Source: an uncultured Chloroflexota bacterium (GTDB taxonomy: Bacteria; Chloroflexota; Chloroflexia; Thermomicrobiales; UBA6265). Taken from it: a stretch of 64,000 nt of DNA. Within the stretch, counting starts at the first letter, position 1. The number at the start of each line of letters is the position of its first letter. The stretch lies in assembly GCA_937901745.1 (NCBI GenBank), contig CALGSZ010000158.1:1-64000 (forward strand). The letters are read 5' to 3'. A program made the position numbers and the translations under genes. Of this stretch, positions 18,063-27,470 are shown piece by piece. Below the pieces are notes generated by a model. It searched no databases, had not been told where the DNA came from, and saw only the letters and a program-made list of their open reading frames with translations.

Positions 18063-19070
18063 ATGGCAACGATCAAAGAGGTTGCGGCTCGGGCGGGGGT
18101 CTCGCCTGGGACGGTCAGTCACACCCTAAATGGCACTCGTCGAGTCGATCCGGAGACGCGGGCGCGGGTCTTGGCGGCCGCTCGCGAGCTCGGATACCGG
18201 CCGAACGGCTTGGCGCGCGGGTTGCGACGACGCGAGTCGCGCGCGATTGGCCTGCTGGTTCCGGACAACTCCAACCCGGTCTTCGCCGATATCGCTCGCG
18301 GCATCGAAGACGCGGTGTACGAAGAGGGCTACAACGTCATCCTCTGCAATTCCGATCAGTCGGAAGAGAAAGAGGATCGCTACCTGGACGCGCTACTCTC
18401 CAAGCGCGTTGACGGCCTCATCCTCGCTTCAGGCAGCAGCCGGCCGGATGTCATCCGGCGCGTGATTGAGGCGGGCGTGCCGCTGGTGGTCATCCCAGGC
18501 GTCCTCACCGATTTCCCGGCCGACCACGTGCTCGGTGACGACGTGACCGGCGGCCGGATCGCCGCGAAATATCTCCTCGATCTCGGTCATCGCCGGATTG
18601 GCTACATCGCCGGTCCGCGCGTCGGCACCGCCAGCTCTGGCCGGGCGGAAGGGTTCCGGGAAGTGCTGGCGGAGGCGGGTGTCGCCTTGCCGGAGGACGC
18701 CATCGTCGGCGGCGACTTTCGCGTCGGCGGCGGCGAGGCGGCCATGGCCGAGCTGCTGCGACGGGATCTTGGGCTGACCGCCGTGTTCGCCGCCAACGAC
18801 CTGATGGCGATCGGCGCGATCAAGCTCCTGCGGCGAGCGGGCATTCGCGTCCCAGAGGACATCTCGATCATCGGCCTGGACGGGATCTGGATCGGCGAGG
18901 TGATCAGCCCGGCGCTGACGACCGTCGCCCAGCCGATCGCGGAGGCCGCGCGCGTCAGCACACGTCTGCTCTTCGAGCGGATGCGGCAACCGGACTTGCC
19001 GCCCCGCCGAATCTTGCTGTCACCGACGCTGATCGAGCGGGAGAGTTGCGCCCCGCCGGCAGGAGCGTGA
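18063..19070 (+). CDS. LacI-family transcriptional regulator
   Basis: 335 residues. The N-terminal helix-turn-helix reads ATIKEVAARAGVSPGTVSHT with LNGTRRVDPETRARV following, then a hinge segment (YRPNGLARGLRRRES) and the periplasmic-binding-protein-like sensor domain (AIGLLVPDNSNPVFADIARG, FAANDLMAIGAIKLLRRAGI, DISIIGLDG). It should bind a palindromic operator as a dimer and respond to a sugar or sugar phosphate. AGAGGAA lies upstream of the ATG. It precedes a binding protein, two permeases, a GH38-type glycosidase and a dehydrogenase, so it probably controls that operon as well as itself. Confidence 0.93.
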   Translation: MATIKEVAARAGVSPGTVSHTLNGTRRVDPETRARVLAAARELGYRPNGLARGLRRRESRAIGLLVPDNSNPVFADIARGIEDAVYEEGYNVILCNSDQSEEKEDRYLDALLSKRVDGLILASGSSRPDVIRRVIEAGVPLVVIPGVLTDFPADHVLGDDVTGGRIAAKYLLDLGHRRIGYIAGPRVGTASSGRAEGFREVLAEAGVALPEDAIVGGDFRVGGGEAAMAELLRRDLGLTAVFAANDLMAIGAIKLLRRAGIRVPEDISIIGLDGIWIGEVISPALTTVAQPIAEAARVSTRLLFERMRQPDLPPRRILLSPTLIERESCAPPAGA

Positions 19071-19173
19071 GCGAAAGGAGGGGAGCCGGACTGGACAAGC
19101 GAGCATCGAAGCTCTGCGAGCGTTTTCCGCGTCAGTGCGTTGTTTGCCTGATCGACTTCGAGGAGGAACGACC

Positions 19174-20475
19174 ATGACTCAGCAACGTCTCTCGCGGCGC
19201 ACTCTCATTCGTGGAACGGGGGCGACGGCCGCCGGATTGATCGTTGGCGGGAAACTCGTGGGTTCGGCGAGCGCGTCGCCGCGTCGCGCTCCGGCGGTGA
19301 TCAAGCAGCGCAGCCAGGGCGGCAAGACGATCACGCTCGCCGTGCAGGCGTTCGCGCACGATGCGCTGCGGCCGGTACTGGCGAAGTGGGAAGAGCAGAC
19401 CGGTCACACCGTCAAGCTCGAGAGCGGGCCGGTGACCGGGCAGGAGATGGTGACGCAGTACGCGCCGCAGTTCCAGAGCGAAACCAGCCCGGTCGACATC
19501 TTCAGCGACGCGGATGATTCGAGCCCGACGTTCCAGCGCGCCGGTTGGTTGGAGCCGCTCGACGACGTGATCCCGCAGGAGACCTGGGACGACTTCCCGG
19601 AGAGCTTCGCGGGCCAGATCGAGACCTGGCACTCGTTCGATGGCCATCGTTATCGCGTCCCGCACGAGTTCGCGATTGGCTACACCTTCTACCGGAAGGA
19701 CTGGTTCGACGAGAAGGGCCTGGAGGCGCCGAAGACCTGGGAAGAGGTCGTCTCCATTGGCAAGGAGTTCACGGCGCCGCCGGTCTACGGCACGCTCGAG
19801 GCGATCAGCAAGCCCGGCCTTGCCTATGTCTACGTCGCCTATCTCTGCGCGCAGAGCGGCGGCAACGTCTTCGACTTCGATGATGGGACGGCGGAGGCGC
19901 TGCAGTTCGCCTACGACCTGATCTACACCCACCAGATCATGCCGGAGACGGCGCTCTCGCTGAATTACGACCAGCAGAACGTCGAGTACACGAACGATCA
20001 TGTCGCGTTCATGCGGCAGTGGCCGTTCTTCTACGACGTCTCGCGCGGCACGTCGCCGTGGTATTCGGAGGGCAAGGCGGAGATCGCGCTGCCGCCGGCG
20101 GGCCCGGCCGGGGCCAAGTCCTGGTGGGGCGGCTGGGGCTGGTCGGTGCCGAAGTTCGCGCCGAACAAGGAAGAGGCGCTCGACCTGCTCGCGTTCATCA
20201 CCTCGGTCGAGAACGCGCCGATCCTGGCCCAGGGGCAGAGCTTCTTCGCCACGCCGCGCAAGTCGATCATGGACGCGCTCGGCGACAGCGGCATCGCGCC
20301 GGCCATGAAGCTCTACGCCGACAACGACGTTCCCTCGGCGCGCCCGTTCCACCCGCGTGTCGCGGAGGCACAGTCGATCGTTGACGACGTCGCCTCGCTC
20401 TTCCTGACGAAGCAGGCCTCGCTGACCGAGGCGCTGGAGCAGGGCAAGGAGCGGATGAAGGCGCTCGGGTCGTAG
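19174..20475 (+). CDS. CUT1 sugar ABC transporter, substrate-binding protein
   Basis: 433 residues from the ATG at 19174 (GAGGAGGAACGACC upstream). The Tat signal is LSRRTLIRGTGATAAGLIVG, ending near SASASPRR. The mature region has the family-1 features: LRPVLAKWEEQTGHTVKLE, SPVDIFSDADDSSPTFQRAG, YRVPHEFAIGYTFYRKDWF and HVAFMRQWPFFYDV, rich in Trp/Tyr for sugar stacking. It captures the carbohydrate imported by the following two permeases. Its gene is separated from the first permease by a strong hairpin, which would favour higher amounts of the binding protein. The adjacent GH38-type enzyme suggests mannose-containing oligosaccharides, as inference. Confidence 0.9.
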   Translation: MTQQRLSRRTLIRGTGATAAGLIVGGKLVGSASASPRRAPAVIKQRSQGGKTITLAVQAFAHDALRPVLAKWEEQTGHTVKLESGPVTGQEMVTQYAPQFQSETSPVDIFSDADDSSPTFQRAGWLEPLDDVIPQETWDDFPESFAGQIETWHSFDGHRYRVPHEFAIGYTFYRKDWFDEKGLEAPKTWEEVVSIGKEFTAPPVYGTLEAISKPGLAYVYVAYLCAQSGGNVFDFDDGTAEALQFAYDLIYTHQIMPETALSLNYDQQNVEYTNDHVAFMRQWPFFYDVSRGTSPWYSEGKAEIALPPAGPAGAKSWWGGWGWSVPKFAPNKEEALDLLAFITSVENAPILAQGQSFFATPRKSIMDALGDSGIAPAMKLYADNDVPSARPFHPRVAEAQSIVDDVASLFLTKQASLTEALEQGKERMKALGS

Positions 20476-20485
20476 GCTCGCGCGC

Positions 20486-20524
20486 GTCACCCTCTCTGCC
20501 CCGGCTTGGGACAGGGAGGGTGAC
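20486..20524 (+). promoter_or_regulatory. Intercistronic hairpin between binding-protein and permease genes
   Basis: GTCACCCTCTCTG (20486-20498) pairs with CAGGGAGGGTGAC (20512-20524) over 13 positions, one of them a G-U pair in RNA. It starts ten bases after the binding-protein stop. It has no U-run, and the permease is on the same strand. Partial termination or protection of the upstream mRNA 3' end is likely. Confidence 0.6.
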
Positions 20525-20605
20525 GCCCCTAAGCAGCGCGATCACGGAGAACACCTCGGCGCGCCGGCGGCGTCCCCGCGGCGCGGGCCGGGACCAGTAG
20601 GAGCG

Positions 20606-21547
20606 ATGATGGTGTCGACGACAGCGCGGGCTGGCGATCGCGGCGCATTCGAGCGGCCGACGCCGCGATTGAGCCGCCGCAGCAAGCGCACGCTGACGAT
20701 CCTGGCGCTCTTGGCGCCGGCGGTTGGGCTCCGCCTTTTCACGGCGGTCTATCCCTACGTCCAGGCGATACAGCTTTCGTTCTACGACTACAATCCCGCC
20801 TTCCCACCGAAGCGCTGGGTCGGGCTGGGCAACTACGAGCGCGCGCTGGACGATGTCGTCATCCGCACCAGCATTTCCTTCACCATCCTCTTCGTCGTCG
20901 CTTCGACCGTCTTGCAGATCGTGCTCGGGCTTGGGGTCGCGCTCTTGCTGAACCGCGCCTTCTTCGGGCGCGGCTTGGTGCGAGCGATCAATCTCATCCC
21001 GTGGGCGATCCCGATGGTCGTCGTCGCCGTCGGGTTCCGGTGGATGCTCGATCCGCAGTACGGCATCTTCAACGATCTGCTCGACCGGACCCTCGGCGTC
21101 AACATCGCCTGGCTGATCAAGTACTGGCCGTCGCGGATCGCGGTGATTGGGACGAACGTCTGGAAGAGCACGCCGTTCCTGGCGATCGTCTTCCTCGCCG
21201 CGCTCCAGGCGATCCCGCAGGACACGATCGAGGCGAGCCGGGTGGATGGCGCCAACCGCGTGCAGTCGTTCTTCGGTATCACATTGCCGCTGCTCATGCC
21301 GCAGGTCGTCGTCATCGGGCTCTTCATGCTCGTCTGGCAGCTTGCGTCGTTTGACCTGATCTTCGCGATGACGGGCGGCGGCCCCGGCTACGCGACGCAG
21401 GTGCTGGCTTACTCGATCTATCAGGTTGCGTTCACTGGTCTCAATTACGGCTATGCCTCGGCGGTCAGCATGATCCTCTTCGCGGTGGTGGCGGTGACGT
21501 CGGCGGTCATGCTGTTCATCTTCCGGCGCGTCGAGGTGACGCTGTGA
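20606..21547 (+). CDS. CUT1 sugar ABC transporter permease (MalF/UgpA-type)
   Basis: 313 residues with six predicted membrane segments. The first is LTILALLAPAVGLRLFTAVY, followed by IQLSFYDYNPAFPPKRWVGL and GNYERALDD, standard for this subunit. The EAA loop is IEASRVDGANRVQSFFGITL. The GAMT-like region FAMTGGGPGYATQVLAY is the usual F-x-x-T-x-G-G-P-x-x-x-T motif before the last segments. An ATG-ATG-GTG start cluster is preceded by AGGAGCG. It forms the channel with the 21612 product. Confidence 0.92.
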   Translation: MMVSTTARAGDRGAFERPTPRLSRRSKRTLTILALLAPAVGLRLFTAVYPYVQAIQLSFYDYNPAFPPKRWVGLGNYERALDDVVIRTSISFTILFVVASTVLQIVLGLGVALLLNRAFFGRGLVRAINLIPWAIPMVVVAVGFRWMLDPQYGIFNDLLDRTLGVNIAWLIKYWPSRIAVIGTNVWKSTPFLAIVFLAALQAIPQDTIEASRVDGANRVQSFFGITLPLLMPQVVVIGLFMLVWQLASFDLIFAMTGGGPGYATQVLAYSIYQVAFTGLNYGYASAVSMILFAVVAVTSAVMLFIFRRVEVTL

Positions 21548-21611
21548 CGGACGGGCGAGCGGAGCGGCGTGGAGTGAATCCGGCTAGGCGGGAACGAGGA
21601 GAGCGCGATTC

Positions 21612-22505
21612 ATGGCAGTCCTGACTCAAGACGCGCGCGAGGGCGCCGCGAGAGGCCTGTTCTCGCCGGCTATGTCGAAATGGCTGGACCGGCTGATCTT
21701 CCTCCTCCTCCTGGGCAGCTTCCTCTTCGTCGTGCTGCTGCCGTTCTATTGGATCGTGCTCTCGTCGTTCACGCCGAAGAGCGAACTGTTTACCACGCCG
21801 CCGCGCTACTGGTTCAGCAATCTCACGTTCGATAACTACCGCGCGCTGGCCGACAACGTGCCGCTCTTCCGGTACATGCTGAATTCACTCATCTTCGCGC
21901 TCGGATCGAGCGCGGTGTCGGTGGCGGCGGCGTTCCTCGCCTCGTACGCGCTGGCGCGGCTCAACTTCCGCGGGGCGAATCTCGTCTTCGCCGCGTTCGT
22001 GGTCTCGATCGCGCTGCCGCAGATTGGCACGCTCGTTCCGCTCTTCGAGCTGTTCAAGAATCTGAATCTGATCAACACGCATCATGGGCTGATTCTGTTG
22101 ATGTCCAGCCTGATGACGCCGTTCACCGTTTGGATCCTCGTCCCGTTCCTGCGCCAGATCCCGTTCGAGATCGAAGAGGCGGCCGTGGTGGACGGCGCGC
22201 GGCTGCATCAGGTGCTCTGGCAGATCGTGCTTCCGATGATGCGGCCGGCTTTGGCGACGCTCTTCATCATCAACTTCATCATTTCGTGGAATGAGCTGCT
22301 TTACCCGCTCGTCTTCGCCCAGCGGCAGCGAACGCTTTCAGTCGGCCTGGTCCAGCTTGCCGTGCAGCCGACCGCTGGTGGCGGACGTCCGTGGGACCTG
22401 CTGAGCGCGATGAGCGTGACGATGATCGTCCCGGTTCTGATCCTCGTGCTCCTGTTCCAACGGTTGATCGTTGCGGGCCTGACGCGCGGCGCGCTGAAAG
22501 GATGA
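21612..22505 (+). CDS. CUT1 sugar ABC transporter permease (MalG/UgpE-type)
   Basis: 297 residues with six predicted membrane segments. After the first segment (LIFLLLLGSFLFVVLLPFYW) comes IVLSSFTPKSELFTTPPRYW, characteristic of MalG-like subunits. The EAA loop is EIEEAAVVDGARLHQVLWQI. The ending GLTRGALKG matches the common C-terminus of the family. It follows its partner permease by 64 bases and precedes the mannosidase gene by 190 bases in which I see no structure. Confidence 0.92.
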   Translation: MAVLTQDAREGAARGLFSPAMSKWLDRLIFLLLLGSFLFVVLLPFYWIVLSSFTPKSELFTTPPRYWFSNLTFDNYRALADNVPLFRYMLNSLIFALGSSAVSVAAAFLASYALARLNFRGANLVFAAFVVSIALPQIGTLVPLFELFKNLNLINTHHGLILLMSSLMTPFTVWILVPFLRQIPFEIEEAAVVDGARLHQVLWQIVLPMMRPALATLFIINFIISWNELLYPLVFAQRQRTLSVGLVQLAVQPTAGGGRPWDLLSAMSVTMIVPVLILVLLFQRLIVAGLTRGALKG

Positions 22506-22695
22506 CTGGCGGGATGCGCCGGGCTTCGCCGTGAGCGTGTCCGCGCCCCGGCGTGGCTCAGACGCGAGCGCGAGCCGGCGCCGGATGGAAACGCCTGCAG
22601 TGTGGCGGGCGATGATGAGGAATCTCGAGGCGAAAGGATCGTATCGAGCCCCGGATGCTCGATGACCGGGGGCAATGGACCAGAGGAGAAGCTCG

Positions 22696-25227
22696 ATGCC
22701 TGGCGAGCGCCAGCCGCTCTACTACACCTTCGGCAACCACATGCATTGGGTCGATATGGAGTGGCTTTGGGGCTATTTCGTCCTGCCCGCTTCCGTCCGC
22801 GACATGCTCGACTTCTGCGAGAAGACGGGCGTCAAAGGCAACGTCAATTTCGAGGGCATCGGTTACGAGAAGCTGGCGGTCGAGGCGCCGGAGGCGCTCG
22901 CCGCGCTGCGCGAGGCGGTGCAGCGCGGGCAGATCGAAGTGGTCGGCGCATCGTACGGCCAGCCGTATGGCCTCTTCCATGGCGGCGAGTCGAACGTGCG
23001 GCAGCGCGTCTACGGCGCGCGCGCCGTCCGGCGGCTGCTCGGTGTTTGGCCGAAGACGTTCTGGGAGGAGGAGTTCGATTTCTTCCCCCAGTTGCCGCAG
23101 ATCTTGACGAGCGCAGGATTCTCCTACGCCTCGCTCTTCTTTCAGTGGACGTGGCATACGCCGGAGGTGCCGAAGGAGCCGATCCCAGCCATCTGGTGGG
23201 AGGGGCAGGACGGGACGCGAATCCTGACCGCTACCCGCAACGCGCTCAACCTGCACCAGTGGCCGGAGGATTTTCAGGCGCTGCTTGGCAGCTCGGTGCC
23301 GCGCGAGATGCCGGCGGCGGGCATCGTCCAGTGGCTGGAGCTGATGCCGTCGCCGGACTGGATGTGCCGCTCGGAGCTGATGCTGCCGCCGCTCCGAGAG
23401 CTGCTGGCCCGCGACGATCTGGACGTGCGGCCGGTGACGCTCTCTGAGTACCTGGAGATCGCGAAACCCTACGCCGAGGTGCGCCGCTACACGATGGACG
23501 ATGTCTTCCACGGCATGAGCCTCGGGAAGAACGGGGACCGGATGCGGCGAATGAGCCGGCAGGGGGAGGCGGACCTGCTGACCGGCGAGGCGCTTTCGAC
23601 GATCGTCGGCTTCTTCGGGCGGCCGTATCCGAGCTGGAACGTCTATCCCACGTGGGAGCTGGAGGAAGGCTGGCGGGAGCTACTTTCCGCCCAGCACCAC
23701 GACAACGACGAGTGCGAGGGGTTGAACGGGCACATCGGCTACCGCTCGTATGAGCGCAGCCGCGGGCTCGTCGAGCACGTCATCACCCGCACGCTGCAGA
23801 AGCTGGCGGACCGCTCGCCCGGTGCGCCCGGCCGCGTGCTGATCCATAACCCGCTCGGCTGGACGCGCGACACCGTCGTTCCGGTGCCAGGGCAGCCGTA
23901 CCCGGTCCAGGTCAAGGACCTGCCGCCCTTCGGCTTCCGGGTGCTTTCCCCGGCGGAGATGGCCGATTCGATCATCCGCCGCCACGGCATCAAGGTCGAG
24001 GAAGGGCAGAACAGCGTCACCCTGCGGCGCGGCGAGCTGGCGGTCACTGTCGATCGCGAGCGGGGCGTGATTCGCCAAATTCGCAGCGCGGAGTTCCCGG
24101 ATGGGGTGCTCGACCAGGAGGTCGGCTTCGGCGATCTGCGGATGACGCGGCAAGGCGCGGTGGAGACCTTCCCGAAGGTGACGGTCGCCGTCAAGGATGG
24201 AGGGCACTGGGGACCAGAGATCGTCATCACCCGCGAGGGGCAGGATCACGCGCGGGTGGAGGTGGTCGTCGCGTTGCCGCTCGACATCGAGGCAGTGGAT
24301 GTCCGGTTCAGCGCCCACGACCTGCCGCGACCGGACGGTCGGATGCATGCCTCGCTGCAGACGGCGATCGCGGTGAATCTCGCCTCGTACCGCCTGATCC
24401 ACGATCATCCGTATGGGCTGAGCGAGATCAAGGCTGAGGGGACGTACCTGCGGAAATATCCGACGGGCGACTGGATGACCTCGCCGCAGGAGTTCGAGAC
24501 GATCGTCAATCCGTTCACGGCGTACAGCCTGCTCGATTTCGACGCGGGCGACCGGGGGCTGCTGCTGCTCCACGACGGTAGTCAAGCGATGTTCCGGGAT
24601 GGCAACGTCGTGCGGACGATCCTCACGATGTACGACCCGTGGGACGAGGAGTATTTCATCAATAACTTCAACGCCGAGTTTCGGCTCGTGCCGCACGGCG
24701 CTTTGCGGCACGCCGACCGCTGGCGGCTGGCGCAGGAGTTCGAGCGGCCGCCGCGCCTGGCGACCAGCAGCCGTCCCGGCGGTGACTTGCCGACCGTCTT
24801 TGGGCCGCTCTGGTGCGATGCGCCGGGGGTGGCGGTGACAGCGCTTTATCGCGAGGAGCCGGAGGCCGGGTACGGGCTGGAGCGCTACGCGGGCGAGGGG
24901 ATCGCCTACCCGGTCATCGTCCGGCTCGTCGAGTTCAATGGCGAGCCCGCGACCGCGCACCTGTTGGTCCCCGGACCGGTCGCGAAAGCGGTGCGAGCGA
25001 CGGTGCGGGGGGACGCGCTGGCGGATGTGCCGATGGAGCCGGCGAGCCCGCCCGCCGGGCACGACGCGCCGGCAGAGTGGACGCGGCTGGCGGTGGAGAT
25101 GCGGCCGTACGAAATCGCGACGATCTATCTCGATCCGGTGCTGGCGCGGAAGGTGAGCCGCAACTTGGACGAGTATCGGTCGGTCTGGGCGACGGTGCAC
25201 CGGGTCGGAGAAACGACGAGCGAATGA
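22696..25227 (+). CDS. Alpha-mannosidase-type glycoside hydrolase, family 38
   Basis: 843 residues from the ATG at 22696 (GGAGAAG upstream), cytoplasmic, without a signal peptide. GH38 landmarks are the N-terminal metal site NHMHWVDMEWLWGYF (His15, His17, Asp20), the nucleophile region WEEEFDFFPQLPQILTSAGF with a probable catalytic Asp, and SAQHHDNDECEG, the counterpart of the family's Q-x-H-D segment. The C-terminal half (after about 400) is a beta-sandwich with NPLGWTRDTVVPVPG. Family enzymes are zinc-dependent retaining alpha-mannosidases. The spacing H-M-H-W-V-D differs by one residue from the usual H-x-H-x-D, so substrate or metal geometry may differ. Position after a sugar importer suggests it hydrolyses the imported oligosaccharide or glycoside. 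Confidence 0.85.
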   Translation: MPGERQPLYYTFGNHMHWVDMEWLWGYFVLPASVRDMLDFCEKTGVKGNVNFEGIGYEKLAVEAPEALAALREAVQRGQIEVVGASYGQPYGLFHGGESNVRQRVYGARAVRRLLGVWPKTFWEEEFDFFPQLPQILTSAGFSYASLFFQWTWHTPEVPKEPIPAIWWEGQDGTRILTATRNALNLHQWPEDFQALLGSSVPREMPAAGIVQWLELMPSPDWMCRSELMLPPLRELLARDDLDVRPVTLSEYLEIAKPYAEVRRYTMDDVFHGMSLGKNGDRMRRMSRQGEADLLTGEALSTIVGFFGRPYPSWNVYPTWELEEGWRELLSAQHHDNDECEGLNGHIGYRSYERSRGLVEHVITRTLQKLADRSPGAPGRVLIHNPLGWTRDTVVPVPGQPYPVQVKDLPPFGFRVLSPAEMADSIIRRHGIKVEEGQNSVTLRRGELAVTVDRERGVIRQIRSAEFPDGVLDQEVGFGDLRMTRQGAVETFPKVTVAVKDGGHWGPEIVITREGQDHARVEVVVALPLDIEAVDVRFSAHDLPRPDGRMHASLQTAIAVNLASYRLIHDHPYGLSEIKAEGTYLRKYPTGDWMTSPQEFETIVNPFTAYSLLDFDAGDRGLLLLHDGSQAMFRDGNVVRTILTMYDPWDEEYFINNFNAEFRLVPHGALRHADRWRLAQEFERPPRLATSSRPGGDLPTVFGPLWCDAPGVAVTALYREEPEAGYGLERYAGEGIAYPVIVRLVEFNGEPATAHLLVPGPVAKAVRATVRGDALADVPMEPASPPAGHDAPAEWTRLAVEMRPYEIATIYLDPVLARKVSRNLDEYRSVWATVHRVGETTSE

Positions 25228-25314
25228 GGTACGTCGCGTCCGGGTGGCGTGGCATCGTGGCTAGGTCTCGCGATTGGTTCATGAATGATGACGGCAGAGG
25301 AGTGAGGGGGCAGT

Positions 25315-26460
25315 ATGACGCTCGAGCATGGCGCGCATCGTGACTTTCAGACGACGGCGCGGCCGCCCCGGTTCACGAAGACGACGTCCCTGGATGAGCA
25401 GCTTGGCGTTGGCGTGGTTGGGCTGAATGAGGGGCGGACGCTGCTCGTCGCGCTCGATCGCGCGCCACATGCCCGCGCGGTCGCCGGCTGCGACCTGAGC
25501 GAGGAGAAGATCGAGGCGACGCGCCGGGACTGCCCCGATCTCTTCTATACGACGTCGTATGACGAGCTGCTGGCTCATCCCGAGGTGCGCATCGTCGCGA
25601 TCTACACTCCGGACCCGCTCCACGGCGAGCACATCGTCCGCGCGTTCGAGGCCGGGAAGGACGTGATCTGCACGAAGCCGGTCGTCAACTCCTTCGCCGA
25701 TGCGCGCCGAGTGCTGGAGGCTGGTCGGCGGACTGGACGCAAGCTCCTCGTCGGGCAGAGCATCCGGTTCTTCGAGTCGTTCATGCGCCAGCGGGCCGCC
25801 TACGAGCGGGGAGAGATCGGCCAGCCGGAGCTGGTGGACGCGCATTACATCCATCGGATGGACTGGTACTACGACAAGAGCGCGTGGGCGGTGGCGGAGA
25901 CGGATTGGGTCTTCCTGGGACTCAGCCATCCGGTCGATCTCGTCCGCTGGTATCTCGGCCGGATCGAAGAGGTGCACGCGCTCGGCTACCGCTCGGCGCT
26001 GGCAAACGAGTACGGGGTGCGCGGGTTCGACGTCTACATCGTCAATCTGCGCGCCGCTGATGGGCGGATCGGCCGGGTGATGGGGCACTACGGGCTGCAC
26101 GAGCTCCCGTCCGCGCGGAACGCGATCGAGCTCGTGCTGTACGGCTCGGAAGGGACGAGCATGGCCCAGTACCACGACATGCGCTACTGGCACACACTGC
26201 CAGACGGGACCGAAGTCAAGGAGGACATGCTCTACGCTCGCCGCGCCTACTACTTCAACAACGACGTGCATGGCATGCACTACGGCGAGTTCGCGAACTA
26301 CACGGATTATTTCGCGCGGGCGTTGATGAGCGGCGCGCCGTACTCGCCGGACCTGGAAGAGGGGATCGAGACGTTCTGCGTGATGGAGGCGATCCGCCAA
26401 TCAGCGGAAAGCGGCGCGCCGGTGAAGGTCGCGCCGCTGCTCGCCGAGATCGGGTTGTGA
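25315..26460 (+). CDS. Gfo/Idh/MocA-family NAD(P)-dependent oxidoreductase
   Basis: 381 residues. The Rossmann start is GVGVVGLNEGRTLLVALDRA, then AGCDLSEEKIEATR, ADP-ribose-binding context, and DVICTKPVVNS, the variant of the family's E-K-P motif carrying the active-site Lys. The C-terminal alpha/beta domain includes FLGLSHPVDLVRWYLG with a conserved His. Unusually, about 30 residues precede the Rossmann fold (MTLEHGAHRDFQTTARPPRF). The enzyme should oxidise or reduce a sugar, inositol or sugar-derived hydroxyl in the cytoplasm. It is the last gene of the LacI/mannosidase operon, 87 bases after the hydrolase, and a perfect hairpin follows. The exact substrate is unknown; processing of the released monosaccharide is plausible. 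Confidence 0.9.
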   Translation: MTLEHGAHRDFQTTARPPRFTKTTSLDEQLGVGVVGLNEGRTLLVALDRAPHARAVAGCDLSEEKIEATRRDCPDLFYTTSYDELLAHPEVRIVAIYTPDPLHGEHIVRAFEAGKDVICTKPVVNSFADARRVLEAGRRTGRKLLVGQSIRFFESFMRQRAAYERGEIGQPELVDAHYIHRMDWYYDKSAWAVAETDWVFLGLSHPVDLVRWYLGRIEEVHALGYRSALANEYGVRGFDVYIVNLRAADGRIGRVMGHYGLHELPSARNAIELVLYGSEGTSMAQYHDMRYWHTLPDGTEVKEDMLYARRAYYFNNDVHGMHYGEFANYTDYFARALMSGAPYSPDLEEGIETFCVMEAIRQSAESGAPVKVAPLLAEIGL

Positions 26461-26482
26461 GGTAACTCTCGCGATTCGTGAC

Positions 26483-26523
26483 GATCGCGGCCGCGGGATC
26501 AGGCTCGAAACGCGGCCGCGATC
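26483..26523. terminator. Bidirectional hairpin between convergent genes
   Basis: GATCGCGGCCGCG (26483-26495) and CGCGGCCGCGATC (26511-26523) form a perfect 13-pair stem with a 15-base loop. It lies between the stop of the Gfo/Idh gene (plus) and the stop of the LPXTG-protein gene (minus), the expected place for a shared terminator. No U-tract flanks it on either side. Confidence 0.7.
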
Positions 26524-26531
26524 GCGAGGGA

Positions 26532-27191
26532 TTACGCCGCGGACCGGCGCAGCGCCCACGTGGCAAGGCCGGCGAGCGCCAGCAGGGAAGCGAAGACCGA
26601 GATCAGGCCCAGCTGGCGCGTGGTGTCGAGCGCGGTCGTTCCGGCGCCGGTGCTCGGCAGCTGTTCAACGTCTTCACCGTCATCAACGTCATCACCACCG
26701 CCTGCCGGGATGTTGTACCACTCGCAGGCGATCTCATCACCGGTCTCGAACTCGAAGCTGATGCCCAGCAACGGTCCGCCCGGCTCGAAGTCGATCGTCT
26801 CGTAGCTGAAATCGAGCGCTTCTCCGCCATTCTTGGAGCAGAAGACAGCGTAATCGAGACCCTCCGCCGCCGGCTCGCCAACAACGACGGGATTAGGACC
26901 TTCCGGGTTGAGATCGAAGTTCGCGAGCGAGAAGGTCACCAGGCCGTCGCCACGGGAGGTTGTCATCTCGACGTTGTCGGTGTGCGGCGTCGCGAGCGCG
27001 AAGTCGATGCCTTCGGCTGGGGTTGTGCAATCTTCGGCATAGTTATCGCCGGCGTAGCCCTCCGGGCACGTGGCAACGCCGATGATGAGCGAGCCCGCGT
27101 TGTCTTGGGCAGCCGCGGAAGGCGCATGCGCTGCCAACGAGGCGATGGCAAGACCGAGCATCGCTACCACGGCGAGGAATCGAAAACGCAT
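26532..27191 (-). CDS. Secreted protein with LPXTG cell-wall sorting signal
   Basis: 219 residues. A Sec signal peptide (RFLAVVAMLGLAIASLAAHA) ends near SAAAQD. The mature domain contains four Cys, in ATCPEGYAGDNYAEDCTTP, AVFCSKNGGEA and DEIACEWYNIPAGGG, suggesting two disulfides. The C-terminus is a sorting signal: LPSTG (residues 178-182), a short spacer, the hydrophobic stretch LGLISVFASLLALAGLATWA and the charged end LRRSAA. A sortase would cleave at T-G and attach the protein to the envelope. No sortase gene is in the window. GGGGGGAG precedes the ATG. The ligand or function of the 140-residue surface domain is unknown. Confidence 0.85.
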   Translation of the reverse strand: MRFRFLAVVAMLGLAIASLAAHAPSAAAQDNAGSLIIGVATCPEGYAGDNYAEDCTTPAEGIDFALATPHTDNVEMTTSRGDGLVTFSLANFDLNPEGPNPVVVGEPAAEGLDYAVFCSKNGGEALDFSYETIDFEPGGPLLGISFEFETGDEIACEWYNIPAGGGDDVDDGEDVEQLPSTGAGTTALDTTRQLGLISVFASLLALAGLATWALRRSAA

Positions 27192-27470
27192 TCCACTCTC
27201 CCCCCTGTACGTTCCTTCACTACCGGATCGGTGCCGTCTGAACCGCTGTGGCCACCTCCTTTCGTGCCCGCGACCTCGGCGAGACAGAGTCCACCGCTGG
27301 CCGGTTGGACTCGAAGGCTGGAACGACTGACGCGTTTGGTTGGTTTCGCGACATTGGGGGCGGGCGTATCACGGGGGTGCGAAAAGGATCGCGGTCTCGG
27401 TGCGTTCCCCGTCATTGGGCGAAGGGAGCCGAGACCGCGCTGGAGAGAGATGCGTAGAGGTGCGCCGCGC

